Assembly (NCBI GenBank): GCA_002389645.1
Contig: DGQE01000025.1
Span: 27,042 to 91,041 of the forward strand
Length of the DNA stretch: 64,000 bases
Direction: 5' to 3'
DNA from: Flavobacteriales bacterium UBA4422
Lineage (GTDB): Bacteria; Bacteroidota; Bacteroidia; Flavobacteriales_G; Salibacteraceae
The position numbers and the translations under genes were made by a program. A model generated the notes under the pieces. It was not told the origin of the DNA and ran no database searches. It saw only the letters and a list, made by a program, of their open reading frames with translations. Of this stretch, positions 8,667 through 17,097 are shown piece after piece (the stretch's first letter is position 1; every line of letters starts with the position of its first letter).

Positions 8667-8686
8667 TATCTTCGCGTCCAAAGGTA
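8667..8686. promoter_or_regulatory. back-to-back divergent minus-7 elements (porX / HD hydrolase)
   Basis: TATCTTCG on the plus strand (8667-8674) and TACCTTTG on the minus strand (8686-8679) are separated by 4 bp, forming an imperfect palindrome. The plus element is 18 bases before GTG 8693 and the minus element 22 bases before the porX ATG (8656). Each expected transcription start falls within or beside the other element. Confidence 0.5.
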
Positions 8687-8692
8687 GACCAG

Positions 8693-9940
8693 GTGAGTAT
8701 CCAACCAAAGATTAAAACGCTAAAGACATTTAACGACCCTGTGTATGGTTTTATTACTGTAGACAACCCACTTATTTTCAAGTTAATTGAGCATCCTCAT
8801 TTTCAAAGATTAAGGAGAATAACCCAGCTCGGATTGACCAATTTGGTATACGGTGGTGCGAATCACAGTCGTTTTCAGCACGCTATTGGAGCAATGAACT
8901 TGATGAGAAGTGCAATAAATACCCTGCGTTCAAAAGGTATTGAAATAACCGAAGACGAAGAGATTGGAGCGAAAGCCGCCATCCTATTGCACGACATTGG
9001 CCACGGTCCTTATTCTCATGCATTAGAAAACACTATTGTTCAAGGAGTCAATCACGAATCGATTGGCCTTCAGATTATGCACAATTTGAACAAAGAATTT
9101 AATGGTGCTTTGACTGTAGCGATTGAAATTTATACTGGAAAATATCATGTTCAGTTTTTGCATCAATTGGTAAGTAGTCAATTGGATACTGATCGCTTAG
9201 ATTACTTAAAACGAGACAGCTTTTTCACGGGTGTTTCTGAAGGCGTTATTGGTTCTGAGCGCATTATAAAAATGCTCACCGTGCACGATGGGAATTTGGC
9301 TGTAGAAGCCAAAGGAGTTTATTCTCTAGAGAAGTTTCTGATTGCTAGAAGATTGATGTATTGGCAGGTATACCTTCACAAAACGGTAGTTTCAGCGGAA
9401 CACTTATTGATGAACATATTGCTAAGAGCAAAAGAATTAATGACCCTAGGACACGACTTGGATGCTTCAGATTCTTTGAAATTTCTTTTGCAAAACAAAG
9501 AAGCATTCAACCTCAATGATAGTGAGGTTTGGTTAAAACATTTCTTAAAACTAGACGACTTTGATATATTATATTCCATAAAACAATGGATTGACGCTGA
9601 TGATAAAATCATTGGTGAAATGTGCAAACGATTAATCAATCGTCAGCTACTGAAAGTAAAGCAGCTAAATGCACCATTGACCGAGTCTGAAATCAAAAAA
9701 TGGAGAGAAAAAGCTGCCAAACTTTATCAAGTGAGCCCAGAAGATGCAAGATATTTCGTTTTCCAAAACTCCATATCCAATAGCGCTTACAGTTCTGGAG
9801 ACGATAGCATAAACATCCTTTATAAAGACGGCACAGCGCGTGACATTTCTGAATCAGCAAGCATTTTTAGGTTCTCCTCTTTAGAAGCAATCGAAACGAA
9901 ACATTTTGTCTACTTTCCTGAGGGTATCAACGTTCAATAA
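8693..9940 (+). CDS. HD-domain phosphohydrolase (dGTPase-like)
   Basis: Metal-dependent HD-superfamily phosphohydrolase similar to the YdhJ/dGTPase-like group. The conserved H...HD...D set is visible: SRFQHAIGAMNLM, then LLHDIGHGPYSHALE, then SQLDTDRLDYLKRDS. The substrate is unknown; nucleotide triphosphates are the usual guess. The GTG start at 8693 (VSIQPKIK) is chosen because a TTG at 8642 would lie inside the divergent porX gene and upstream of the plus-strand promoter element. About 415 aa. Gene order porX / HD / lpxD is, from memory, common in Flavobacteriia. Confidence 0.85.
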   Translation: MSIQPKIKTLKTFNDPVYGFITVDNPLIFKLIEHPHFQRLRRITQLGLTNLVYGGANHSRFQHAIGAMNLMRSAINTLRSKGIEITEDEEIGAKAAILLHDIGHGPYSHALENTIVQGVNHESIGLQIMHNLNKEFNGALTVAIEIYTGKYHVQFLHQLVSSQLDTDRLDYLKRDSFFTGVSEGVIGSERIIKMLTVHDGNLAVEAKGVYSLEKFLIARRLMYWQVYLHKTVVSAEHLLMNILLRAKELMTLGHDLDASDSLKFLLQNKEAFNLNDSEVWLKHFLKLDDFDILYSIKQWIDADDKIIGEMCKRLINRQLLKVKQLNAPLTESEIKKWREKAAKLYQVSPEDARYFVFQNSISNSAYSSGDDSINILYKDGTARDISESASIFRFSSLEAIETKHFVYFPEGINVQ

Positions 9941-9996
9941 GCCATGTTAATAACTAGCCGTTTTCTTAGCGAGATGGCGGGTGTATCAAGCTACTT

Positions 9997-10030
9997 TTGA
10001 ATGCGGATGAGTAGGCTATGTCTACCTTCG
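9997..10030 (+). promoter_or_regulatory. promoter of the lpxD-lpxC/fabZ-lpxA operon
   Basis: TTG at 9997-9999 (within TTTTG) and TACCTTCG at 10023-10030, 23 bp apart, resembling the Bacteroidota TTG / TAnnTTTG promoter with one mismatch. ATG 10047 follows after 16 bases. Confidence 0.5.
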
Positions 10031-10046
10031 CACACTTTAATTTGAA

Positions 10047-11093
10047 ATGGAGTTTACAGCACTACAAATCGCAGAACTTTTAGGAGGTACAGTTGATGGA
10101 GATGATTCTGTTGTTGTGAACGACCTTTCGACCATTGAAAATGGAAAGCCGAATACACTAACATTTCTTGCTAACCCAGCATACACTGACCACATTTATA
10201 CTACTGAGGCTTCATTAGTCATTGTGGCCAATGCATTCAAAGCCGAGCGCAGATTACCTTCAAAACTATCTTTAATTAAAGTTGAAGATCCAAGATTAGC
10301 CTTAACAAAGCTGATGGAAATGTACGCACAAATGGCAAAAAAGTCGCCAGGCACGCATCCATCTGCAACAATTGACGATTCAGCAAAAATTCATCCTTCG
10401 GCCTACGTTGGAGCTAACGCAGTCATAGAAGCTGAGGTAAAAATTGGCGAAGGTTCTTCAATTGGCGCTTTGAGCTTTATTGGAGAGGGTGCAATTATTG
10501 GGAAAAACACCGTCATTCATGAACGAGTGCATGTTGGTCATCACACAATAATCGGCAATGAGTGCATGATCCAACCAGGCGCGATACTTGGTGGTGACGG
10601 TTTTGGATTCGCTCCGAACGCAGAAAATCAATACCAAAAAGTGGTGCATTTAGGCAATGTTGTGCTCGAAGATCATGTGGAATTGGGCGCTGGAACAACA
10701 ATAGACAGGGGATCACTAGGAAGCACAACTATTAAAAAAGGTGTCAAATTGGACAACCTTATTCAAGTGGCACATAATGTGGAAATTGGTGAAAACACGG
10801 TGATTGCCGCACAAACTGGTATAGCAGGTTCAACTAAAGTTGGCAAGAACTGCATGATCGGTGGTCAAGTTGGCATCGTTGGTCATATCACGATTGCAGA
10901 CGAGGTTAAAATCGCTGCCCAATCAGGAATTGGAGGAAGCATCAAACAAAAAGGACAAATTGTACAAGGATCACCCGCGCTGCCGATTGGTGACTTCAAA
11001 AGATCCTATGTGTATTTCAGAAAATTACATGAACTCAGCGATAACATCAACGAACTAAAGAACAACCTGCCAAAAATAGATAATCATGGCTGA
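10047..11093 (+). CDS. lpxD: UDP-3-O-acylglucosamine N-acyltransferase LpxD
   Basis: Third enzyme of lipid A synthesis; transfers a hydroxyacyl chain from ACP to the 2-amino group of UDP-3-O-acylglucosamine in the cytoplasm. The N-terminal uridine-binding domain covers about residues 1-100, followed by a left-handed beta-helix of hexapeptide repeats (about 105-320). The catalytic His is in VAHNVEIG (about residue 245) and a short helical C-terminus follows. 348 aa, typical length. It overlaps lpxC/fabZ by 8 nt, at the head of the lpxD-lpxC/fabZ-lpxA operon. A second, shorter LpxD-like gene is at 27151. Confidence 0.95.
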   Translation: MEFTALQIAELLGGTVDGDDSVVVNDLSTIENGKPNTLTFLANPAYTDHIYTTEASLVIVANAFKAERRLPSKLSLIKVEDPRLALTKLMEMYAQMAKKSPGTHPSATIDDSAKIHPSAYVGANAVIEAEVKIGEGSSIGALSFIGEGAIIGKNTVIHERVHVGHHTIIGNECMIQPGAILGGDGFGFAPNAENQYQKVVHLGNVVLEDHVELGAGTTIDRGSLGSTTIKKGVKLDNLIQVAHNVEIGENTVIAAQTGIAGSTKVGKNCMIGGQVGIVGHITIADEVKIAAQSGIGGSIKQKGQIVQGSPALPIGDFKRSYVYFRKLHELSDNINELKNNLPKIDNHG

Positions 11094-12522
11094 GAAGCAG
11101 AAAACGTTAAAAAGCTCTTTTACGATTGAGGGAGTGGGCCTTCATACTGGCCAAAACACAACCATGACGGTAAAACCTTCCGCACCCGACTCATGGTATG
11201 TATTTAAAAGAACAGACTTGCCTGGCGAACCTACAATAAAGGCTGATGTTGATAACGTGCTGAGCACAAGAAGAGGAACAACTCTAGGTAACGACAACAT
11301 GGAAGTTAACACTACAGAGCACATTTTAGCTGCTTTGTATGGAATGGGTGTCGACAACGCGTTAATTGAATTAAATGGGCCCGAGATTCCTATTCTTGAT
11401 GGAAGCGCCAAATTTTTTGTAGAGGCCATTGAAAAAACAGGACTTCAAGAACAGGAAGCGATCAAAGATTACTTCATTCTTAAGGATAACCTAACGTTTG
11501 AAGACCCTGAAAAGGAAGTAGAAATGCTCGCAGTGCCTTCACCAGACTACCGTATTACGGTGATGGTGGATTACAGGTCTCCGATGCTTGGCACACAGCA
11601 TGCCAGCATGTACAACATCAGTGAATTTAAAGATGAATTTTCACGATGTCGCACTTTTGTATTCCTGCGCGAATTGATGCAGCTTGTAAACAACGGTTTG
11701 ATTAAAGGAGGTGATGTAGATAATGCGATCGTGATGGTTGACTCTGACACTTCCTTAATGCCCGAAGAAGATAAAGACAAATTAGCCGCTACATTCAATC
11801 GCGATAAAGCCGAATTAGATATTGTTGGGATTGGCATCTTGAACAATGTGAAGCTACATTTCACCAATGAGCCTGCCAGACATAAGCTACTAGACATCGT
11901 TGGTGATTTAGCGCTCATTGGAAAACCTATTCAAGGGCACATATTGGCTGCAAGACCAGGACACACAACCAACGTTGCTTTTGGTAAAATGCTCAAAGAC
12001 TTGATCAAAAAAGAGCAAAAATCAGGTCCAACATTTGATGTAAATGCCGACCCAATTTATGGCATAACCGAAATAAGTGATATGCTACCTCATCGCTATC
12101 CATTTTTATTGATTGATAAAATCATAGAAATGGGCGATAATCATATTGTTGGTATCAAGAACGTGACAATGAATGAGGAGTTTTTCCAAGGTCATTTTCC
12201 AGGCAACCCAGTTATGCCTGGAGTTCTCCAAGTAGAAGCTATGGCTCAATGTGGAGGGATTTTAGTAATGAGTCAAATTGAAGACCCTTGGAACTATGAA
12301 ACATTATTCGTTAAAATTGACAAAGTGAAATTCAAAAGGAAAGTAGTTCCTGGAGATACATTGGTATTTAAATTAGACCTAATTGCCCCCGTAAGGCGAG
12401 GTATGGTAACAATGAAAGCATTTGCTTACGTGAGAAACCAACCCGTAGCAGAGGGAGAATTGATGGCACAAATTATTAAAGTGAGGAACGATGAGCGAGT
12501 TAAGAGCGAACATTCATCCTGA
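11086..12522 (+). CDS. lpxC/fabZ: bifunctional LpxC deacetylase / FabZ dehydratase
   Basis: Fusion protein typical of Bacteroidota. The N-terminal half (about residues 1-305) is LpxC, the zinc-dependent deacetylase committing UDP-3-O-acyl-GlcNAc to lipid A: TTEHILAALYG supplies one zinc His, and the HKLLD segment the other His and Asp, with a GH pair in RPGHTTN. The C-terminal part (about 330-465) is FabZ, the 3-hydroxyacyl-ACP dehydratase: LPHRYPFLLID and GHFPGNPVMPGVLQVEAMAQ carry the catalytic His and Glu. It overlaps lpxD by 8 nt and lpxA by 32 nt, so the operon is translationally tight. The fusion couples the supply of acyl chains for membrane lipid and lipid A. Confidence 0.96.
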   Translation: MAEKQKTLKSSFTIEGVGLHTGQNTTMTVKPSAPDSWYVFKRTDLPGEPTIKADVDNVLSTRRGTTLGNDNMEVNTTEHILAALYGMGVDNALIELNGPEIPILDGSAKFFVEAIEKTGLQEQEAIKDYFILKDNLTFEDPEKEVEMLAVPSPDYRITVMVDYRSPMLGTQHASMYNISEFKDEFSRCRTFVFLRELMQLVNNGLIKGGDVDNAIVMVDSDTSLMPEEDKDKLAATFNRDKAELDIVGIGILNNVKLHFTNEPARHKLLDIVGDLALIGKPIQGHILAARPGHTTNVAFGKMLKDLIKKEQKSGPTFDVNADPIYGITEISDMLPHRYPFLLIDKIIEMGDNHIVGIKNVTMNEEFFQGHFPGNPVMPGVLQVEAMAQCGGILVMSQIEDPWNYETLFVKIDKVKFKRKVVPGDTLVFKLDLIAPVRRGMVTMKAFAYVRNQPVAEGELMAQIIKVRNDERVKSEHSS

Positions 12523-13267
12523 CGCAAAAATTGGTGATAATGTCACCATTGAGCCATTTTCAACGGTTTACGGAAACGTTGAAATCGGAGATGGAACTTG
12601 GGTAGGCCCTAATGTCACCATCATGGATGGCGCCAGAATTGGCAAGAACTGCAAGATTTTTCCAGGAGCTGTTATATCAGCTGTTCCTCAGGATTTAAAA
12701 TATGCTGGAGAGGACACACACACAATTATTGGAGATAACACCACCATTCGAGAATGTGTTACGATAAATAAAGGCACAACAGATGCATGGAAAACCCAAG
12801 TCGGGTCAAATTGCCTGTTGATGGCCTATGTGCATGTAGCGCATGATTGTATGGTTGGTAATAATGTGATACTTGCCAACTGTGTAAATCTTGCTGGACA
12901 CATTACAATTGAAGACCACTCTATTTTAGAGGGAATGGTTGCAGTGCAGCAATTCTTGAGAATTGGAGCACATTCATTCATTGCTGGTGGGTCATTGGTT
13001 CGTAAAAATGTACCTCCATATGTTCGAGCAGCGAGAGAACCATTGAGTTATGTTGGTATTAACGCTATTGGTTTAAAGCGAAGAGGATTCAGCGAGGAGG
13101 ATGTAACGCGCATAGAAAATATTTACCGCAATATTTATGTTCTAAACAAAGTGACATCAAAAGGAATAGAGTCTGTCAAAAAGAACATTCAAGAATCCCA
13201 ATTCAAGGAGGAGATTGTTTCATTCTTTGAATCATCTGAAAACGGTGTAATGCGAGGACTTGCTTAA
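12491..13267 (+). CDS. lpxA: acyl-ACP--UDP-N-acetylglucosamine O-acyltransferase LpxA
   Basis: First enzyme of lipid A synthesis, acylating UDP-GlcNAc at the 3-OH. A left-handed beta-helix of hexapeptide repeats covers residues 1-185; the catalytic His is in AYVHVAHDC (about residue 118). A C-terminal helical domain (about 190-258) is present. 258 aa, full length. Its start lies inside the end of lpxC/fabZ (32-nt overlap). The ABC ATPase gene follows after 2 bp. Confidence 0.96.
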   Translation: MSELRANIHPDAKIGDNVTIEPFSTVYGNVEIGDGTWVGPNVTIMDGARIGKNCKIFPGAVISAVPQDLKYAGEDTHTIIGDNTTIRECVTINKGTTDAWKTQVGSNCLLMAYVHVAHDCMVGNNVILANCVNLAGHITIEDHSILEGMVAVQQFLRIGAHSFIAGGSLVRKNVPPYVRAAREPLSYVGINAIGLKRRGFSEEDVTRIENIYRNIYVLNKVTSKGIESVKKNIQESQFKEEIVSFFESSENGVMRGLA

Positions 13268-13269
13268 TC

Positions 13270-13893
13270 ATGAAGATTGAGCTAGAGAACATCGGTAAAA
13301 AATACAACGACAACTGGATATTTGATGGCGTCAACGTTGTATTTGAAACCGGAGGTGTTTACCCAATAACAGGAAACAATGGAAGTGGAAAATCTACCCT
13401 TCTTCAAGTTATTTCAGGATACGTTACTCCTAATGAGGGTACTATTATTTTCAATCAAAACGGATTGATCCCAATTGAAAATTGGTATAAACACCTTTCG
13501 ATTGCAGCTCCTTATCTCGATCTTTTTGAAGAGTTCACGATTGACGAGTCTATTGATCTTCATATCAAATTAAAAGCACTTACTCAGTCGAAGCAAAACA
13601 TCTTAAATGAAATCGAGCTTACTAATCATCGAAACAAAACACTCAAGCAGTTGAGTTCTGGAATGCGTCAACGTGTTAAGCTCGCTTTAGCCATCTATAG
13701 CAAAACCCCTATAATTCTCTTGGATGAACCTTGTTCAAATCTTGACAAGAGATGGGCTAATTGGTATAATGAAGCACTTTCAAAAACTCTGGAAAGCCGC
13801 ATCGTGCTTATCTGTTCTAACAGTCAGTCTGAAGAATTGAAGTTGGCCAATCAACCAGCTTTTGACCTATCTGCTGCTAGTCATCATCATTAA
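13270..13893 (+). CDS. ABC transporter ATP-binding protein (no permease nearby)
   Basis: Stand-alone ABC ATPase of 207 aa. Walker A is GNNGSGKST (about residues 37-45), the signature is LSSGMRQR (about 127-134), and Walker B is IILLDEPCSNLD (about 147-158). No membrane partner is encoded next to it, so its transported substrate cannot be inferred. It follows lpxA by 2 bp and so is likely co-transcribed with the lipid A genes; a link to envelope lipid transport is inference only. The end overlaps the convergent secreted-protein gene by 17 nt, across a perfect 14-bp palindrome at 13885-13898. Confidence 0.88.
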   Translation: MKIELENIGKKYNDNWIFDGVNVVFETGGVYPITGNNGSGKSTLLQVISGYVTPNEGTIIFNQNGLIPIENWYKHLSIAAPYLDLFEEFTIDESIDLHIKLKALTQSKQNILNEIELTNHRNKTLKQLSSGMRQRVKLALAIYSKTPIILLDEPCSNLDKRWANWYNEALSKTLESRIVLICSNSQSEELKLANQPAFDLSAASHHH

Positions 13894-16555
13894 TGATGGT
13901 TAGATCACCCCTTAATTCATTGAAGTTATCAGATCTTAAAACGTAAAAATACGTTCCTGAAGCCTGATCATTAGGCACCCATTCATTTCTGTAAGGTTTA
14001 GATTCAAAGACTTTTTGTCCCCATCGATTATAAACAAACAGATGCGCATCCTCAAAATTGGTGATGTTATCGATATAAAATGCATCATTCAAGCCATCAC
14101 CATTCGGTGTAATTACATTTGGGATACTTACACAAGGGTCAACCGTAATACGAAGCGTGTCCTGAATAGTATTTCCACAATAATCGCTCACTCGGATGTA
14201 GTGAGTATTGCTTTGTCGAGATATTACTCTGAAAGTATTCGAATCAATGTTTTCATACATTTCGCCTATAAGTGGATCTTCAGTTGTAAACCACTCAAAA
14301 GAGTAATCACCTGCACCACCTTGAACTCTCGTTCGAATAACGTACTCTTCACCATAACACAGTTCCGCGTCACCTGACAACACCAAATCCATTGATGCGT
14401 ATTCAGCAATATTAATTTCCGCAACAGCCTCAACTTGATTCAAGCAATAGTCAGTTACAGTAATTGTAACCTGTTGACTCACAGAGCCTATGAAAACAAT
14501 AACCGTATCTGAGTCGCCTGTTGACCAAGAATATGTCAATGGGGCCAAACCACCAAAAACTTCTGGGTTCAACGCAAACTCCCCTCCTCCGCATCTTCCA
14601 TCAAACGAAGGCAAGCTTGCAGTTAACGGTTCAACATTCAACGCATCAATAAAAAAACTAGTATTGAATTGCCTTCCGCACGCATCCTCGGTCCAGAAGT
14701 AAAGCGTAGTATCTTGGTTAATGGTCACTGTGATGGTAGAGTCATCATCAAACGTTGGGTTTATTTGATCCCAAGAATAATTGAAAGGCCTGACTCCGCC
14801 AGAAAACTGAGGATTCACGAATAAATCAGAGCCAATACAAAACACAGAAGTGTCTGGAAATTGAACTATGAGTTCATCTGGAATTTTCACACCCAAATTA
14901 GCAGTATCTACTACCGACCTTCCACATGCATCAGTCACTGTTACTAGCACTTGAATATTTCCATTCACGACAAACAATGAAGTACTAGTTGTATCTCCAT
15001 TAGACCATTCATAGCTGAAATCTTCAGTGCCAAAATCTACCAAGCATTCTAGCAAAATACTTTCACCAGCACAGTTGACGAGTGTATCATTAATAATCTC
15101 AGGAATAGGATCATCAGCATAATCTTTAGTCACAATGATCGTATCAAAAAAAGTAGTCAAAGCACAGCTGTCTTGAACTTGAACTGCGAATGTATCTACA
15201 CCTCCATTTGGGCTCAACTGAACAACTATTGTATCTCCAGTCATACCATTGCTCCAATTGTAGGCAAAAGGAGGAGGCCCACCACTCAAGGCATGTGCAT
15301 AAAGAACTAGTGAATCTGGAGGACAAGTAAACGTAGTATCTAAGGTTTTATCTATTACAATATTGGGCAGATCGTAAATGTATAACGTACCTGTACTCAC
15401 GAATGTATCTCCGCATAGTGTAACACTCACCGCAGAAATTGTAAAGGTTTCAACTCCTTCATTTAAACCATCTGCTATGGGTGTGATAGTTACCGTTGTA
15501 TCCGAAACTCCAGGTAACAAAACAATAGTATCGGGCAGAAGTGCAAAATCAACACCATTTGTAGCAGTTCCAGAAAAGAACAAGTATGAAATTGACGTAT
15601 CTGCCGTATCACCTCTTGAAAACAAAATATCAGCTTCTCCGCAGCCTTCGTTAATAGTACTATCGCCATTTACTGTAGCTATATTCACCTCAATGAGATT
15701 CGAAGTAAAACTGCCACCTTCTAAAAACACTCCAGAATCAAGAGCTCCGTCAGCCACATCTGCTATTGCCATTTTAATGTGATAAGTATCTCCACAAATT
15801 ACTTGTGCAATGGCCTCCATTGAAACAGTCAACCCACCAAACAGCACGTTGGTATCAACAGGAGCTGTATAATTATTGACAAAATATTGAGCATTGCAAG
15901 GACAAGCTGGATTGCAGGCTCCACCACCAGGAGCATCATTTATCGAATTAATCGTAACTGGGATATTTGTTCCTGGTACCACAGCCAAATTTTCCGCGCC
16001 ATTAGTAAAAGGTCCAGCAATACCAGGGCCACTTAGAAAGAAACCAAACGCATCATTGAAGGCTGAGCAAATGAATCCAGGATATTCTACACTGGCAAAA
16101 GTGTAGTTGAATCGAATGGTATCTCCTTGAGGAACAAAATCAAATTCTAAAACCGCAGCATTATTCAAATTTCCACCAACTAACTGGGCTAAATCAGGGT
16201 CGCCCACCCCATCTGAACTATTTGGTCCAAGATTCGGATTAACAGCTGAGCCACTTTTATTTTCAGTACTTCCTGAACACAGCATCAAACCATATGGAAT
16301 TTCAACAGCGGTGTTCAAAGAAGTAAATTCTCCAATTTGAGTTGAATCATATCCTTCCTGATGACCTGGGAATGTAGTGTCACAGCCACTAAAAGTGGCA
16401 TTAAAGGCGGTAACACCCGTTCCTAGCAACACTTCTTGCACATAGTAATCAGCCCAATTCCCTGATTGCTTGGCACTTGTAATATTGAGCTGAGCAAAGC
16501 TGCTATTTGCAAAAGCAACAATCAGTACAAGAACCTTAAGATATTTCAAAATCAT
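13877..16555 (-). CDS. T9SS type B secreted protein with choice-of-anchor L domain
   Basis: Large surface or secreted protein (892 aa) with an N-terminal signal peptide (residues 1-21, ending FAQ). Residues about 25-290 look like the choice-of-anchor L domain (GDTIRFNYTFASVEYPGF, FNDAFGFFLSGPGI). A Calx-beta-like segment follows (about 305-390, GTATNGVDFALLPDT). Several SprB/PKD-like modules come next, each with a PFAYNWSNG- or PFNYSWDQ-type motif (about 430-800). The last 85 residues match the gliding-motility-associated C-terminal (CHU_C) domain: VITPNGDGLNDAFYID and VYNRWGQKVFES, the T9SS type B sorting signal. Likely exported through T9SS, the machinery to which PorX and PorT in this window belong. 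Role, perhaps adhesion, is inference. Confidence 0.9.
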   Translation of the reverse strand: MILKYLKVLVLIVAFANSSFAQLNITSAKQSGNWADYYVQEVLLGTGVTAFNATFSGCDTTFPGHQEGYDSTQIGEFTSLNTAVEIPYGLMLCSGSTENKSGSAVNPNLGPNSSDGVGDPDLAQLVGGNLNNAAVLEFDFVPQGDTIRFNYTFASVEYPGFICSAFNDAFGFFLSGPGIAGPFTNGAENLAVVPGTNIPVTINSINDAPGGGACNPACPCNAQYFVNNYTAPVDTNVLFGGLTVSMEAIAQVICGDTYHIKMAIADVADGALDSGVFLEGGSFTSNLIEVNIATVNGDSTINEGCGEADILFSRGDTADTSISYLFFSGTATNGVDFALLPDTIVLLPGVSDTTVTITPIADGLNEGVETFTISAVSVTLCGDTFVSTGTLYIYDLPNIVIDKTLDTTFTCPPDSLVLYAHALSGGPPPFAYNWSNGMTGDTIVVQLSPNGGVDTFAVQVQDSCALTTFFDTIIVTKDYADDPIPEIINDTLVNCAGESILLECLVDFGTEDFSYEWSNGDTTSTSLFVVNGNIQVLVTVTDACGRSVVDTANLGVKIPDELIVQFPDTSVFCIGSDLFVNPQFSGGVRPFNYSWDQINPTFDDDSTITVTINQDTTLYFWTEDACGRQFNTSFFIDALNVEPLTASLPSFDGRCGGGEFALNPEVFGGLAPLTYSWSTGDSDTVIVFIGSVSQQVTITVTDYCLNQVEAVAEINIAEYASMDLVLSGDAELCYGEEYVIRTRVQGGAGDYSFEWFTTEDPLIGEMYENIDSNTFRVISRQSNTHYIRVSDYCGNTIQDTLRITVDPCVSIPNVITPNGDGLNDAFYIDNITNFEDAHLFVYNRWGQKVFESKPYRNEWVPNDQASGTYFYVLRSDNFNELRGDLTIINDDD

Positions 16556-16590
16556 AAAATAAAGACGCTAATTTACGAGGATTAGTTGCT

Positions 16591-17088
16591 CTACGAATTA
16601 CCAATTTCACGCGACATTCCGGCTACCTTTTCCTTTAATGATTCTTTGTATGCAATCATCTTTTGCTGCATCGAAACATCGGCTGAAGCGATGATCTGTG
16701 CGGCTAATATACCTGCGTTTTTTGCTGCGTTCAAAGCCACTGTAGCCACCGGAACACCATTTGGCATTTGAAGAATCGATAGGATTGAATCCCAACCATC
16801 AATAGAATTGGAAGATTTAACTGGAACACCAATCACTGGCAATGGGGTTATCGAAGCTACCATTCCTGGTAAGTGCGCTGCGCCACCTGCTCCTGCAATA
16901 ATCACTTTCAATCCGCGCTTGTGTGCAGACTTTCCATACTCCATCATTTTCTCGGGAGTTCTGTGTGCAGAAACGATATCTACTTCTACTTCTATTCCAA
17001 ACTCTTTTAAGATGTCTACTGCATCTTTCATCACAGGGAAATCGCTTTTGCTTCCCATAATAATTCCAACTTGAGGGGTATTTGCCAT
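16591..17088 (-). CDS. purE: N5-carboxyaminoimidazole ribonucleotide mutase PurE
   Basis: Purine biosynthesis: converts N5-CAIR to CAIR. The family sequence IIMGSKSDFPVMKDA is at residues 9-23, SAHRTPEKM at about 40-48, and AGGAAHLPGM at about 67-76. 165 aa, class I (N5-CAIR mutase) length, and paired with purK, which starts upstream and ends 9 bp before this ATG, consistent with the bacterial two-step route. Confidence 0.96.
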   Translation of the reverse strand: MANTPQVGIIMGSKSDFPVMKDAVDILKEFGIEVEVDIVSAHRTPEKMMEYGKSAHKRGLKVIIAGAGGAAHLPGMVASITPLPVIGVPVKSSNSIDGWDSILSILQMPNGVPVATVALNAAKNAGILAAQIIASADVSMQQKMIAYKESLKEKVAGMSREIGNS

Positions 17089-17097
17089 GCAGCTAAT

